Positions 8,585 through 18,918 of a DNA stretch of 64,000 nt are shown piece by piece. Both the position numbers and the translations under genes were made by a program. Below the pieces are notes generated by a model. The model had not been told where the DNA came from. It searched no databases and worked only from the letters and a program-made list of their open reading frames with translations. Source of the stretch: an uncultured bacterium (GTDB lineage Bacteria; Cyanobacteriota; Vampirovibrionia; Gastranaerophilales; Gastranaerophilaceae); the NCBI GenBank assembly GCA_949282215.1, contig CASDPF010000010.1, positions 23,905-87,904 on the forward strand, given 5' to 3'. Positions within the stretch are counted from its first letter, which is position 1; every line of letters begins with the position of its first letter.

Positions 8585-8836
8585 CTAATTAGGAAGTCTG
8601 TCAAATATATCCGGAATGTCAGAAAATTTTTCATTTTCTTGAGAACTTTTTACCAAAACATCTGATTTAGGTGATTTTTCTAAATTATAATTGTACATTT
8701 TTTTATCAAAATATTTATTAAAATCATCAATACTTGTCATTTTAGCTGGTGTTGATGTCTTAACATGTTTTGCCCATTCAAGTGTTGGTTGTCCGAATCT
8801 ATTTAGTATATCAAAGTCCATAATTGATTTAATCAT
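8585..8836 (-). CDS. small hypothetical protein (83 aa)
   Basis: This is an unrecognised soluble protein, rich in Asp, Lys and Ser, ending in DIFDRLPN. I prefer the ATG at 8836, preceded by GGAG at about 7 bases, over one four codons upstream. A TTTATAAT-like box lies about 30 bases upstream of the start. It is followed by the hairpin before dut. Confidence 0.55.
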   Translation of the reverse strand: MIKSIMDFDILNRFGQPTLEWAKHVKTSTPAKMTSIDDFNKYFDKKMYNYNLEKSPKSDVLVKSSQENEKFSDIPDIFDRLPN

Positions 8837-8944
8837 TTTTTTCTCCATTTTGAGTATTTAGTTGCATTATAAATTCTTTATTTGTTAAAGAGTTTGAAAG
8901 AAAAATTTTGTCAGTTTATAAATAAAAATTTACAATTAAAATTA

Positions 8945-11551
8945 TTAAACTTTTACAGATTTCAAATCATCTTCAATTTTTGAAAGAATTTCATCTAATT
9001 TAGAAGCATCTTTGATACCGCCTTGAGCAAAGTTAGGTCTTCCCCCTCCGTTAGCTCCGGTAAAGCGAGCAATTTCTCCGACAATTTTGCCTGCATTTAC
9101 GCCTTTTTTAACGAAACTGTCTGATACTTTTACTGCAACTGTTTTTGTTGAAGCAAGTACGATAATACTTTCTCCAAGTTTTTGAGAAGCAAATTCTATA
9201 CCGGTTTTTAAGGCATTTCCGTCGATATCTTCTACTTTTGTGATAAATAGTTTTCCGCCGTCAATATCCTCAGCTTTAGATAAGAATGTTGCAAATCTGG
9301 CACGAGTATTTTCTTCTTTTGCTGCAGTTAGTTGTTTTTGTAATTCTTTATTTTCTTCCTGAAGTTTTTCTACACGTTCTACAATTTCATCATAGTGAGT
9401 TTTGAACATCAAAGAAAGTTTGTCCATTTCTTTTACTTTAGCATTCATAAAGTCAAATGCCGCTCTTGAAACTGCAAGTTCAATACGTCTTGTACCAGCT
9501 GCGATTGCCCCTTCTGATACAATTTTTACAAGTCTTAAATCTCGAGTGTTTCTGGCATGAGTTCCTGCACAAAATTCTTTTGATATGCAAGTTTCATTTC
9601 CAATTGAAACGACTCTTACGACTTCATCATATTTTTCACCGAATAAAGCTGTAGCACCGGTGAGTTTTGCTTGTTCAATATCCATTACATCAGTATGAAC
9701 GTTCAATCCTTTTGCTACCCAGTTATTTAGAATTTCTTCGACTTTAACAAGTTCTTCAGGAGTCATTGCTCTTGAGAATGTAAAGTCAAAACGCATTCTG
9801 TCAGGCTCAACCTGAGAACCTGCTTGATGAACTTCTTCACCTAAAACTTTTCTCAATGCTGATTGCAATAAGTGTGCTGATGTGTGGTGAAGTCTTATCT
9901 GTTCACGACGAGGAACATCGATTTTAGCTTTTACAGTCTCACCGATTGTAATTTCACCGTTTATTACTTCTGAACGATGTACAAACAAGTTGTTAACTTT
10001 GAATGTTGTAAGCACTTCAGCTTTAAGGTTTTCATTTTCAATAAATCCGCAATCACCTATTTGACCACCGCATTCTGCATAGAACGGAGTTTTATCAAGT
10101 ACGATATCAACATATCCATCCCCTTCTATTGTTGCAAGAATTTTTGCATCGCATTCATTTTCTTCATATCCGACAAATTCGGTAGAACCGACTTCATCTT
10201 CAAGTTTTGCGTACTTCATATCACCTGTTACGCTGATTTTTGCAGTTGCAGCTTTTGCCCTGTCTTTTTGTTCTTGCATTGCTGTTTTATAGCCTGCTTC
10301 ATCAACTTTTAATCCGTTTTCTTCCGCAATTTCTTTTGTTAATTCAAGAGGGAATCCGAATGTATCGTATAGTTTGAATGCACTTTCCCCATCAATATCT
10401 TTTTTATCTGCTATAAATTCATCAAGCAATTTGTAGCCTCTATCAAGGGTTTTAGCAAATCTTTCTTCTTCTTTTTTGATTGTGTCAATGATTTTTTGTT
10501 TATTCTTAACCAAATCAGGATAAGCTTCGCCGTAGTTTTCAACCACGACATCAACAAGTTTGTACAAGAATGGTAAATCCATACCAAGAATTTTTCCGTG
10601 GCGAAGTGCACGACGTAAAATCATTCTCAATACATAACTTCTACCTTCGTTTCCAGGGATTACACCGTCAGAAATCAAGAAAGAAACACATCTTGCGTGG
10701 TCTGTGATAATTCTCAATGATACATCGGTTTTTTCAGATTTTTTATATGGAACTCCGCTCATTTCAGAAACTTTATCCAATATTGGTTTTAAAAGGTCAG
10801 TTTCAAAAGTTGAAGCAACGCCCTGACATACCATTGTAATTCTTTCCAAGCCCATTCCTGTATCGACGTTTTTGCTTTCTAACGGAGATTGGTTTCCTTC
10901 TTCATCCTGATATAATTCAGTGAATACCAAGTTCCAAATTTCAACCCATCTATCACATTCGCAGGTATCTATTCCGCAATTAGGGTCATCACATTTGTAT
11001 TGTTCGCCTAAATCGTAGTGAATTTCCGAGCAAGGACCGCAAGAACCTGATGCTCCAGGAGGCCCCCAGAAATTATCTTTTTTCCCTTTTCTTTTAATTC
11101 TTTCAGCAGGTACTCCAACGCTTCTCCAAATTTCATAAGCTTCGTCATCTGTTTCAAAAATAGTAATCCATAATCTGTCTTTATCAAGCTTTAAGACTTC
11201 TGTTACAAATTCCCACGCCCAAGGGATAATTTCTTTTTTATAATAATCTCCGAAAGAGAAATTACCTAACATTTCAAAGAAAGTATGATGTCTTGGAGTA
11301 CGTCCTACATTTTCAATGTCACTGTCTTTTCCGCCTGCTCTTGCACATTTTTGACAAGATGTTGCACGGGCTGGGTCATAAGGTGATTTAACAATTCCTA
11401 AAAATATAGGCAAAAATTGCAACATACCAGCTGTAGTTAATAACACTGTAGGGTTGTCAGGCACAAGGCTTGAGCTTTCAACTACGGTATGTTGGTGTTT
11501 GTTTTTAAAATAATCTAAATATAACTTTCTTATTTCGTTTCCGGTTAGCAT
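8945..11551 (-). CDS. alaS: alanine--tRNA ligase
   Basis: AlaRS charges tRNA-Ala and edits Ser/Gly mischarging. At 868 residues it is full length. The class II catalytic core holds the RHHTFFEMLGNFSFGDYY motif 2 region. A Cys-rich insert (CGPCSEIHYD, then CDDPNCGIDTCECD) follows. The editing domain has HHTSAHLL and the CAGTHARNT zinc/editing motif. A coiled coil then leads to the glycine-rich C-Ala domain (GANGGGRPNFAQGG). It appears monocistronic, with about 145 bases of AT-rich DNA upstream. Confidence 0.97.
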   Translation of the reverse strand: MLTGNEIRKLYLDYFKNKHQHTVVESSSLVPDNPTVLLTTAGMLQFLPIFLGIVKSPYDPARATSCQKCARAGGKDSDIENVGRTPRHHTFFEMLGNFSFGDYYKKEIIPWAWEFVTEVLKLDKDRLWITIFETDDEAYEIWRSVGVPAERIKRKGKKDNFWGPPGASGSCGPCSEIHYDLGEQYKCDDPNCGIDTCECDRWVEIWNLVFTELYQDEEGNQSPLESKNVDTGMGLERITMVCQGVASTFETDLLKPILDKVSEMSGVPYKKSEKTDVSLRIITDHARCVSFLISDGVIPGNEGRSYVLRMILRRALRHGKILGMDLPFLYKLVDVVVENYGEAYPDLVKNKQKIIDTIKKEEERFAKTLDRGYKLLDEFIADKKDIDGESAFKLYDTFGFPLELTKEIAEENGLKVDEAGYKTAMQEQKDRAKAATAKISVTGDMKYAKLEDEVGSTEFVGYEENECDAKILATIEGDGYVDIVLDKTPFYAECGGQIGDCGFIENENLKAEVLTTFKVNNLFVHRSEVINGEITIGETVKAKIDVPRREQIRLHHTSAHLLQSALRKVLGEEVHQAGSQVEPDRMRFDFTFSRAMTPEELVKVEEILNNWVAKGLNVHTDVMDIEQAKLTGATALFGEKYDEVVRVVSIGNETCISKEFCAGTHARNTRDLRLVKIVSEGAIAAGTRRIELAVSRAAFDFMNAKVKEMDKLSLMFKTHYDEIVERVEKLQEENKELQKQLTAAKEENTRARFATFLSKAEDIDGGKLFITKVEDIDGNALKTGIEFASQKLGESIIVLASTKTVAVKVSDSFVKKGVNAGKIVGEIARFTGANGGGRPNFAQGGIKDASKLDEILSKIEDDLKSVKV

Positions 11552-11696
11552 AATTTCTTATTCCTTTTTTTATTGAGTAATCTATGTTTTGATTGTAACG
11601 AAAACATAACAAAATTACCAATAAATTTAATTGAAAATAACATTAATCTTAACTAAATTATTCGGAGAAATTTTGAAATTATCCAAATTATTGGTG

Positions 11697-13637
11697 TTAT
11701 GGATTGTATAGTTCATCCATCATTTTCACATAATTGTCAGCCAAATCTTTATATCCTGGATTTATTCCGCTTTTATCGGTACGAGTCAAGAAATCTTTTG
11801 GAAATACTCTGCTCCAGAAAGGTAGGAGTGCTTCTGCAGTTGTTTTCATTTTATATTTATCTTCCATCCCGTTCCAAAATCCTGGGATATTTGGCCTGAA
11901 ATATAATCCCAAGGCATCTTGAAGTGTTGTTTGAACTTGTTTTACATTTCTTGTATAGTGCCATTTCATTAGTTCTTTTAGGACTAAATCTCTATCTGCC
12001 ATTTCATTTTTTGTCAGGTGTAATTCATCTTTGCAAAATTCTCTAAATAGTGCTGGAGAATTTTTTCCATTGATATCTTTTGGTTTATTATCCAAAAGCA
12101 GATCTACATATTCTCTAAGTGGTGGTAGATCATGATTGCCCGTTAATATTGCAATATTCTTTTGTTTTTCAATATTTTCAGGGTTAGATATATTATTTTT
12201 GTCTTGAGCTTTGTTTATATTTTCTCCAATACCCATTGCGATAGGAATTCTTTGGCTTACAAAATCTTCTGCAAAATTGGTTTTAAATTCTTTATATGCT
12301 TTTGTTTCTGCCAGTGGCCCAAAGTCTTCTAATATATAACAATCGGAAGGCTTTAGACCTTGTTCTTTTGCAACACGTTTGAATAGTTCAAACATATTTT
12401 CGCCTTGTGAGTTTGTTTTTTTATCAATTCTTACAATCCAGTCTTCTTCAAAAAAGTCTTTGCCCATTCCACCTTTATCTTTTGGTGCAAATATTTCACT
12501 GTCTTTTAGAATTTTTCCATCTGAAGTTTGGTAAGTTGTTGGAATTTCAGCTCTGTTTATGTATCCTACAAAGTGATCAAGCCTTAGATCACCTTCTTTT
12601 AAAAGTTTTTTTAATGAGTTTTCCTGATATGTCCAAAAATCAGGCGAATCGTAGTTATACAATGCATGTCCCCAGACTTGTGTATAAGGATAGGCCGCTT
12701 CTGGAGGGCAACCGCTTACTTTTGTCGGGTTGTAGTTTTCGTCAAGAAGAAATATGTTTTTATTTGCCCAAGTGTCAACTCCATTTGGATCAACCCCTAT
12801 TGCTAAGTCGAGTATAAGTCTTATTCCTTTTGATTTTAATTGGTTATTAAATTCATTGAATTGTTTATCATAAATAAATTGTTCAAACTTGTATTGATTA
12901 AACTTATCTAGTTCATCATCATTCAAAGCTTTTTCAAAGGAAAGATTTTCCTCTTTTATATTTTCAGGAAGATTTTTTAAATATTCAGGCCAATTCTTCC
13001 AGTTTGTTCCGTATTTTACGGATAAAGTATCATAAGCGGCATAAGTGTCTAACCATAAATCATTATTTTCTTTTTCAAATTTATTGTATTCAATTTTTAA
13101 AGGATGATTGTTATCAAGTTCTTTAAAACGCTCATAAGCTTTTGTAAAACGTGGGTCTTTTTGCTTTTTCAACATATCCATAGTAAACACTGGTGAAGTA
13201 ATGTCATCAGGAAGTTCTGATTGTTTTAATAAATTTCCATATTTATTTTTTGTTAGTTCATTTAGGTTAACAAGATATTTATTTTTGCTAAAACGACCGG
13301 AAGCGTTATATGGGCATAAGTCGTTTCCCAATGCAAAAAGCGGGTTCATAATCCAGTGTGTCTGATGTGATTTTTCTAAAAAATCAATAAACTGGTTTGT
13401 TTGTGGATCTAAGAATTGCCCGCAATAAGAACGTGTTGCAGGAAGGCTTGAAATATGAAAAAGCATTCCTCTTTGTTTTACTTTTCCTTTGCCGTCGACT
13501 CCAGTAAATGGAATTGCATTATATATATTTTGTCTTTCAAAATAATCACTTTGATTTTGATATCTCTGAGTTTCGGATGCTTTTGAATTTTTAATTGCAG
13601 AAACATAATTTAATGCATTAATTTTTGAAATTTTCAT
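11697..13637 (-). CDS. malQ: 4-alpha-glucanotransferase (GH77), FxG-tagged
   Basis: Amylomaltase transfers alpha-1,4-glucan segments between maltodextrins. GH77 motifs are present: GMLFHISSLP, CPYNASGRFS, nucleophile Asp in LRLDHF, acid/base Glu in ILEDFGP, and the third acid in LTGNHDLPPL. At 646 residues it is longer than usual (~500), owing to about 55 extra N-terminal residues that contain IPFTG at 42-46, the FxG tag, and to insertions in the middle. A minus-strand AGCAAAA element lies about 40-60 bases upstream. Together with the glucokinase and GH57 genes it supports storage-glucan metabolism. Confidence 0.92.
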   Translation of the reverse strand: MKISKINALNYVSAIKNSKASETQRYQNQSDYFERQNIYNAIPFTGVDGKGKVKQRGMLFHISSLPATRSYCGQFLDPQTNQFIDFLEKSHQTHWIMNPLFALGNDLCPYNASGRFSKNKYLVNLNELTKNKYGNLLKQSELPDDITSPVFTMDMLKKQKDPRFTKAYERFKELDNNHPLKIEYNKFEKENNDLWLDTYAAYDTLSVKYGTNWKNWPEYLKNLPENIKEENLSFEKALNDDELDKFNQYKFEQFIYDKQFNEFNNQLKSKGIRLILDLAIGVDPNGVDTWANKNIFLLDENYNPTKVSGCPPEAAYPYTQVWGHALYNYDSPDFWTYQENSLKKLLKEGDLRLDHFVGYINRAEIPTTYQTSDGKILKDSEIFAPKDKGGMGKDFFEEDWIVRIDKKTNSQGENMFELFKRVAKEQGLKPSDCYILEDFGPLAETKAYKEFKTNFAEDFVSQRIPIAMGIGENINKAQDKNNISNPENIEKQKNIAILTGNHDLPPLREYVDLLLDNKPKDINGKNSPALFREFCKDELHLTKNEMADRDLVLKELMKWHYTRNVKQVQTTLQDALGLYFRPNIPGFWNGMEDKYKMKTTAEALLPFWSRVFPKDFLTRTDKSGINPGYKDLADNYVKMMDELYNP

Positions 13638-13675
13638 TCTTTATACCCCTTGATATTATTTATTTAATATTAAAG

Positions 13676-13700
13676 CTAAAGTTGAAAAATTTTGCTTATT
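13676..13700 (-). promoter_or_regulatory. AT-rich AGCAAAA upstream element, copy 3
   Basis: On the minus strand AATAAGCAAAATTTTTCAAC lies about 40-60 bases upstream of the FxG-tagged malQ start, matching the elements before the other tagged genes. Confidence 0.35.
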
Positions 13701-13739
13701 ATTAAATTTTTTTTACATAAATCAAGTCGATAGTTAAAG

Positions 13740-13768
13740 TTGACATTATATCAGGACTCTAATATTAT
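13740..13768 (+). promoter_or_regulatory. sigma70-type promoter for glycosyltransferase pair
   Basis: TTGACA (13740) and TATTAT (13763) are separated by exactly 17 bases. The predicted start of transcription, about 13775, is only a few bases before the ATG at 13778, so the message would be nearly leaderless; the GAGG before the ATG would then not be transcribed. Confidence 0.5.
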
Positions 13769-13777
13769 GAGGATGTT

Positions 13778-14758
13778 ATGCCTAAGGTATCAATAATAGT
13801 TCCTGTTTATAATGTTGAGAAGTATTTGACAAAATGTCTTGATAGTTTGATTAATCAAACTTTTCAGGATATCGAAATCGTTTGTGTAAACGATGGTTCT
13901 ACTGATAATTCGTTAGAAATTTTAAATTCTTTTGCGGAAAAAGATTCTCGTGTGAAAATTGTTAACAAACAAAATGGCGGATTGTTTTCGGCTCGACATG
14001 AGGGAATGAAGTATATAAACGGAGAATATTTAATTTTTGTTGATTCTGATGATTGGGTTAGTGAAAATTTGGTGGAAAAATGTTTGACTGCTGCAGGTTC
14101 TGATATTCCTGATATTGTCGTGTTCGGAGCATTTTCTGTAAGAGAGAAAAACGGAAAGCCTGTCATAAAAAGAGGCGGATATGATTATTCAAAAATTCCT
14201 TTAAAATTTCAGAAAAAAATGTTCGGATGCAAGGATTTGCATAAAGATTTATTTAAATTTCCTCCTACAGCTTGGAGTAAGATGTATCGTGTGGATTTTA
14301 TCCAAAGACATAATATAAGATTTCAAGAAATAAAGAATGGAGAAGATCAATTATTTTTTATTCATTCAATGTTATGTGCTGATAAAATTAAAGTTGTCAG
14401 TGATAATTTGTATTATTATATAAAAAGTCGAGCAGGGGCTATTACTGCGGTTAATAAAAAAACGAGCTTATCACCTATTTATAATGTTTATGAAATTGAA
14501 GCTTTGTTAAATGGTTTAAATATAGATGATAATTATAAGAAATTTATATTAGGAAAATATTTTGAAAAATCGCTTTCTTGGTATACTAAATCCAGTGAAG
14601 AGATTGCAGATGAGTTTTTTGAGGCTGTTTTAAAGTTACAACGCCACTTAAACGATAACTATCCAAAATGTTGGTGGACTAGGTTAAAAATTCAAAAGGG
14701 AATTTCTTATTTTGAATTGAAATTAAAAATTATTTTTGCAAAATATAGTTGGAGATAA
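13778..14758 (+). CDS. family 2 glycosyltransferase
   Basis: This cytoplasmic GT2 (GT-A fold) enzyme probably adds a sugar to a surface polysaccharide or lipid carrier. It starts with VSIIVPVYNVEKYL, then VNDGSTDNS for nucleotide-sugar binding and VDSDDW (DxD-like metal site) near residues 88-93. Its 326 residues include a variable acceptor region with no transmembrane helices. The next gene is a related paralogue two bases on, so the pair is an operon. Acceptor and donor cannot be told. Confidence 0.88.
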   Translation: MPKVSIIVPVYNVEKYLTKCLDSLINQTFQDIEIVCVNDGSTDNSLEILNSFAEKDSRVKIVNKQNGGLFSARHEGMKYINGEYLIFVDSDDWVSENLVEKCLTAAGSDIPDIVVFGAFSVREKNGKPVIKRGGYDYSKIPLKFQKKMFGCKDLHKDLFKFPPTAWSKMYRVDFIQRHNIRFQEIKNGEDQLFFIHSMLCADKIKVVSDNLYYYIKSRAGAITAVNKKTSLSPIYNVYEIEALLNGLNIDDNYKKFILGKYFEKSLSWYTKSSEEIADEFFEAVLKLQRHLNDNYPKCWWTRLKIQKGISYFELKLKIIFAKYSWR

Positions 14759-14760
14759 AA

Positions 14761-15648
14761 ATGAGTGAAAATATAAAAGTTTCAGTTGTTATTCCTGTGT
14801 ATAATGTTGAAAAATATATAAGACAATGTCTTGATTCTGTTGTCAATCAAACTCTTAGAGAAATAGAGATAATTTGTATAAATGATGGTTCAAAAGATAA
14901 TACACTAGATATATTAAAAGAATTTGCACAAAAAGATTCCCGCATAGTTTTGGTAGACAAAGAAAATGAAGGCTTATCTATAGCAAGAAATCAAGGTACG
15001 GAAATTGCTTGCGGGGAGTATATCAGTTATATTGATTCTGATGACTGGGTTGATATTCATTATTTAGAAGAGCTTTATAATGCTGCAAAAAAATATAATA
15101 GTGATGTTGCTTGCAGTAGTATAATAAGAGTTACCGGAGGAAGAAGAAGAAATAAACTTATTTATAAAAAAGAAGAATTTACTAGAGATATAGATAAGAA
15201 AAATGAGTTAACTAATGTACCTATTTATAGTTATGTATGGAATAAAATATACAAACGGGATAAATTAATTCAATCCGGAGTAAAATTTCCGATAGGCAGA
15301 GTATATGAAGATATAATATGGTCTATTCAAGCTATATATTATTTGGATGGTGTAGTTACGGTTCCATCTGCAATATATTATTATCGTAAAAACCCAACGT
15401 CTGTAATGTCCAGTAAAGCTAAACAAAATGCAATAGATTGTGCTACATCTGAAAAAGAAATGTTAGAGTTCGCGAAAGAAAAGGGTCTAAAATTATTAGA
15501 CGGTTATAAATATGCAAAAAGAGATCGTTATCGATTTTTAGGTATAACCTTATTGAAACGTTTTTATTATTATCCTGATATTATAGAGTATTGTTTATTA
15601 GGTTTTATACCGATATATCGTGGGAAAATAAAAGAAAAAAATAAATAA
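14761..15648 (+). CDS. family 2 glycosyltransferase
   Basis: This is a second GT2 enzyme, closely similar at its N-terminus to the preceding gene (VVIPVYNVEKYI, INDGSKDN, IDSDDW). It starts at the ATG at 14761, preceded by GGAG overlapping the stop of the upstream gene; a TTG four codons earlier is less likely. The C-terminal half is basic and aromatic-rich, as in surface-polysaccharide GT2s. The pair probably acts in series on one glycan. Confidence 0.87.
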   Translation: MSENIKVSVVIPVYNVEKYIRQCLDSVVNQTLREIEIICINDGSKDNTLDILKEFAQKDSRIVLVDKENEGLSIARNQGTEIACGEYISYIDSDDWVDIHYLEELYNAAKKYNSDVACSSIIRVTGGRRRNKLIYKKEEFTRDIDKKNELTNVPIYSYVWNKIYKRDKLIQSGVKFPIGRVYEDIIWSIQAIYYLDGVVTVPSAIYYYRKNPTSVMSSKAKQNAIDCATSEKEMLEFAKEKGLKLLDGYKYAKRDRYRFLGITLLKRFYYYPDIIEYCLLGFIPIYRGKIKEKNK

Positions 15649-15745
15649 ATATTGCAAAAGAAAATGTTTATGTTAATATAAAATCAATGAGGGATGAATA
15701 CAGATACCCCACAGAAACCAAACGTCTGGAAAGTTCCTCTGACAA

Positions 15746-15792
<47 letters not shown>

Positions 15793-15819
<27 letters not shown>

Positions 15820-17277
15820 AATATTTTCAAAAACAGCCTTTTTTGCAATGTAGCAGAAGGGCTTTTTATATGTCCAGCTTAATTTTCCGTCTTTTAGTGT
15901 ACAGTTCGAAAGCAGAGTTTTGAGTAGATTAACCTTGTTTTCATCTGAAACCTGTAAATACTTGCTATACATATCATTTAGAAGTTCGAGGATAGAATTT
16001 ACATCATCCATGAATTTTTGATTTGTTTCATCAAAAGCTTCAATTCTTGCTCTAATAGAGATTAACCGTTGTTGTCGGAGTTCGTTTTCAGCTTGCCACT
16101 GGTCTATTGTAATTAAGCCATCAAGTTTGTCTTGATAAGTTGCGTGAATTTCTTTTCTGACTTTTTCCGCTTCAGCGTTTAGTCTTTTCAGGCTTTCTTG
16201 TTGAAAATTCTGTTCCTGATTATTAAGTTCGATAATTGCGTCTAATAGTTTTTTACGGCAGGCATTGTCTAATTGAACAGCCTTTACAGCGTTGCCAAGT
16301 TGGTCTAACAGTTCCTTTTCATTGTAATATTTATGATTTTTACATTTGTCTTTTCCATAAGCCCAGGTGCAATGATAATAAATATATTTTTGCTTTTTTA
16401 TTTCTGCAACAATAGAACATCCGCAATCTCCGCAGGTGATAAAATTGCCTAATAGAAAGGTATGCTTTCTGTAAAGCGGTTTGTTATCTTTACCGAATGC
16501 CCGTTGTACTTGAAGGAAAAGATTGTTAGACACAAGAGGAGTATGAATACCCTGCATTAATTGCCCTCTGAATCTGAACATGCCTGTATAAAACGGGTTT
16601 TTTAATATATCTTCCAAAGCTCCTGGTGAAATTTTAGGAGAGTAGGAACGGTAGAAGAATCCTTCTTTAACAAGCTGGTTAGCAGTGTCTTTAATAGAAA
16701 TGTTTCCGCGTGAATATATTTCAAAAGCTCTTTTAATAAATGGTGCGGTCGCGGGATTAATTTCAATGATACTTTTGCCGCGTTCATTTCTTACATTTTT
16801 GTAACCATAAGGTGCTCGGTTCGGGAAAATTCCTTCCTCGGCTTTTTCTTTTAGCCCTTTTCTAGTTTCTTCACGCAAGTTATCTATGAAATTTTTTGCC
16901 ATTAAGACTTTTAAACCGTGAATAAATTTTTGGTGAGATGATGCTTCATCATTAATAATTTCGTGTTCTTTAACAAAATGTAGTTCAAATTTTCCTTCAT
17001 CAATAAGCCCGTAGTCTGACGGGTTACGATAAAGTCTGTCGGTTTTTTCAACAAGGATGGTATTTACTTCTTTTGAGGCTTTAAGATATTTCACCATAGC
17101 ATTAAATTCTTTTCGTCCAGATTTTTTAGCGGTTTCAGCTTCGGTGAACTCTTTTACTATTTGAATATTATTATGACGAGCATAATCTTTGAGTAGTTTA
17201 ATCTGTGCCGGTATAGAGAATCCCTGCCGTTCCTGTTCATCGGATGAAACTCTGGCATATATTACAGCTTTTTTCAA
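15793..17277 (-). CDS. large serine recombinase (integrase)
   Basis: This enzyme would integrate and excise the element. The N-terminal resolvase domain starts AVIYARVSSDEQ, with catalytic Ser at 11 or 12, and includes the TDRLYRNPSD active-site stretch. A recombinase domain (about 165-260), a zinc ribbon (CGDCGC...HCTW...C) near 285-325 and a long coiled coil (about 345-430) follow. Length 494 is typical. The stop lies inside tRNA-Arg, so the last eight residues (YPGCDSNA) come from host tRNA sequence. Using a tRNA gene is unusual for this class. A divergent gene starts 103 bases upstream. Confidence 0.93.
15818..15827 (+). repeat. attL core direct repeat
   Basis: TAAATATTTT starts on the last base pair of the tRNA-Arg acceptor stem and is repeated exactly at 29512-29521. 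Downstream of both copies the sequence is recombinase 3' end; upstream they differ (tRNA versus element right end). Confidence 0.65.
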
Positions 17278-17380
17278 ATTTTTTACTCCTTTTTGTTTAT
17301 AATATAATTTTACATAAAATTTGTATCTGCATAAATATAATATTGCAGGAATTTCATGAAGTTAAGTAAAGGATTTAAAC

Positions 17381-18373
17381 ATGCCGGACACCTTGAAAAG
17401 AATTGATGACCGAACATTTTTTATTATGTATGCACTGACGAAACAGCCGTGGCTTTATGTACCGATACTTTCAATACTTTATGGAGAAATGCCATTTAAA
17501 GAAATTTGTATAGAAGTTGACAATCTGAAAAAATTTGGGATTGAAACAATGCTGACATATCTTCCAAGCGAAAATATCGATATTAAAACACTGGAGAAAA
17601 TTAAAGAATATGAAATTGAGATTAAAGAATTTCTAAATGGAGAAAGGGGTGTGCAACAAACCTCTATTGTTGCAAGAAAATTAGTACCTTATGCTGCTAA
17701 AGCTCAATTTACCTGCAGGTCACCGGAAAGATTACAAGAAAAAATTGATGAATATTTTACAAATTCAGAATCAAGCCGGAAATTATACTTTTACAACTAT
17801 GAAAAACATATAAAAATCTTTAAGAAGTTAAAAGAATGGGCGATTACCGGCATGACAGCACCGTATAAAATAGGTTTTGACAGATTCTCTCAATTTATTC
17901 AGGAAGAGAATATAAGTAAATATGCATTTTTTCATTTTTTATATCAGCTTGAAAAGTCAGGAAGTATTAAAATATCAGAATTATCCGTTCAGGGAGGCTT
18001 CCCGCTTATAATATTTGAAACTTTGAATCAAAAAATCCATGAACCTGTGAAAAAAGAAGCACCGTCGGGTAGAGAATTAGCCAATTTTATAACTCTTCAT
18101 TTATATGAAAACGGAATAATTGATACTGCACAAGAAGGGAAATTCTTCCGGTGCGATAATATAGAAGTCAGTTTATTTGAGATGTTTTTTAAACAGCCAT
18201 ATAAGAATTATTCATACAGCTCGATTGAATCTAGGATAGGTGTTGACAAAGAGATGCCTAAAAGAATTTCAAAAGCACGAACAAAACTTCAAAGAATTTT
18301 GAAAAATAATAACAAAAAATATTTTATCAATAATCAAAAAAATAAAACCTACAAATTTACAGAGCCTGATTAG
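17381..18373 (+). CDS. hypothetical protein of the mobile element (330 aa)
   Basis: I do not recognise this protein. It is soluble, rich in Lys, Glu, Phe and Tyr, with predicted helices throughout and a basic C-terminus (KARTKLQRILKNNNKKYF), which suggests DNA binding. It is the first gene after the divergent recombinase and ends in its own terminator, a position typical of replication-initiation or excision-control proteins; that is inference from place only. No catalytic motif is visible. Confidence 0.7.
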   Translation: MPDTLKRIDDRTFFIMYALTKQPWLYVPILSILYGEMPFKEICIEVDNLKKFGIETMLTYLPSENIDIKTLEKIKEYEIEIKEFLNGERGVQQTSIVARKLVPYAAKAQFTCRSPERLQEKIDEYFTNSESSRKLYFYNYEKHIKIFKKLKEWAITGMTAPYKIGFDRFSQFIQEENISKYAFFHFLYQLEKSGSIKISELSVQGGFPLIIFETLNQKIHEPVKKEAPSGRELANFITLHLYENGIIDTAQEGKFFRCDNIEVSLFEMFFKQPYKNYSYSSIESRIGVDKEMPKRISKARTKLQRILKNNNKKYFINNQKNKTYKFTEPD

Positions 18374-18401
18374 AAAGTAATTAAAAATCTTCACACTAAA
18401 A

Positions 18402-18432
18402 TAAAATCTTCACTTTTTGTGAAGATTTTTTA
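18402..18432 (+). terminator. rho-independent terminator
   Basis: AAAATCTTCAC and GTGAAGATTTTTT pair around a short T loop, 28 bases after the stop of the 330-residue gene. A partial copy of the arm (AAATCTTCACAC) precedes it. Confidence 0.85.
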
Positions 18433-18531
18433 TTTAGCAACCACCCCGATTTGTTTGATGTGACGGAAAAAATATTCACAAATTTTCTGCAAATCATTTT
18501 TAGATTTTTAAGTGAACCATACACTTAAAGT

Positions 18532-18684
18532 ATGTATAAAAATTTTCAAAATGAAAAAGACTTCTGGCAGAAGTACACAGACCACGACCTCTCGGAAGAA
18601 GATATTTTCGAGATTAACTATAATCTGCAAAATTTTGCCAAGACTCTTTCGATAATTTACAAAGAAATACAAGAAAAGGAGTAA
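18532..18684 (+). CDS. small hypothetical protein (50 aa)
   Basis: An ATG at 18532 opens 50 codons to a TAA at 18684, giving an acidic, helix-prone peptide (MYKNFQNEKDFWQK start, IYKEIQEKE end). Its end carries AAGGAG, which is the ribosome site of the next gene two bases further on, so the two are coupled. Function is unknown. Its own Shine-Dalgarno is weak. Confidence 0.5.
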   Translation: MYKNFQNEKDFWQKYTDHDLSEEDIFEINYNLQNFAKTLSIIYKEIQEKE

Positions 18685-18686
18685 AG

Positions 18687-18902
18687 ATGTCTGAAAAACA
18701 AAATAAAAAATCACAGCCATATTTAATTTTTGAGGATATGAGCAGCGGAAAAATGATAGTTTTACCCGCATATGATTTTGATGACGCAACTATTGAATGG
18801 ATTGAAAATAATCCTGATAGGTTTAACGAAGTCCTTCAAATTGCACAACAACAGTATAAGCAAAAGAATGCTGAGAAAGAAAATGATGTAATAGACTTAT
18901 GA
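18687..18902 (+). CDS. small hypothetical protein (71 aa)
   Basis: This unrecognised soluble protein has a strong AAGGAG box before the ATG. A central MIVLPAYDFDDATIEWI and a Gln-rich helical tail are visible. It lies between the 50-residue ORF and the primase gene (16-base gap) and is probably co-transcribed with both, so a replication-accessory role is possible. Confidence 0.65.
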   Translation: MSEKQNKKSQPYLIFEDMSSGKMIVLPAYDFDDATIEWIENNPDRFNEVLQIAQQQYKQKNAEKENDVIDL

Positions 18903-18918
18903 AAAATGGAGGTTTTTA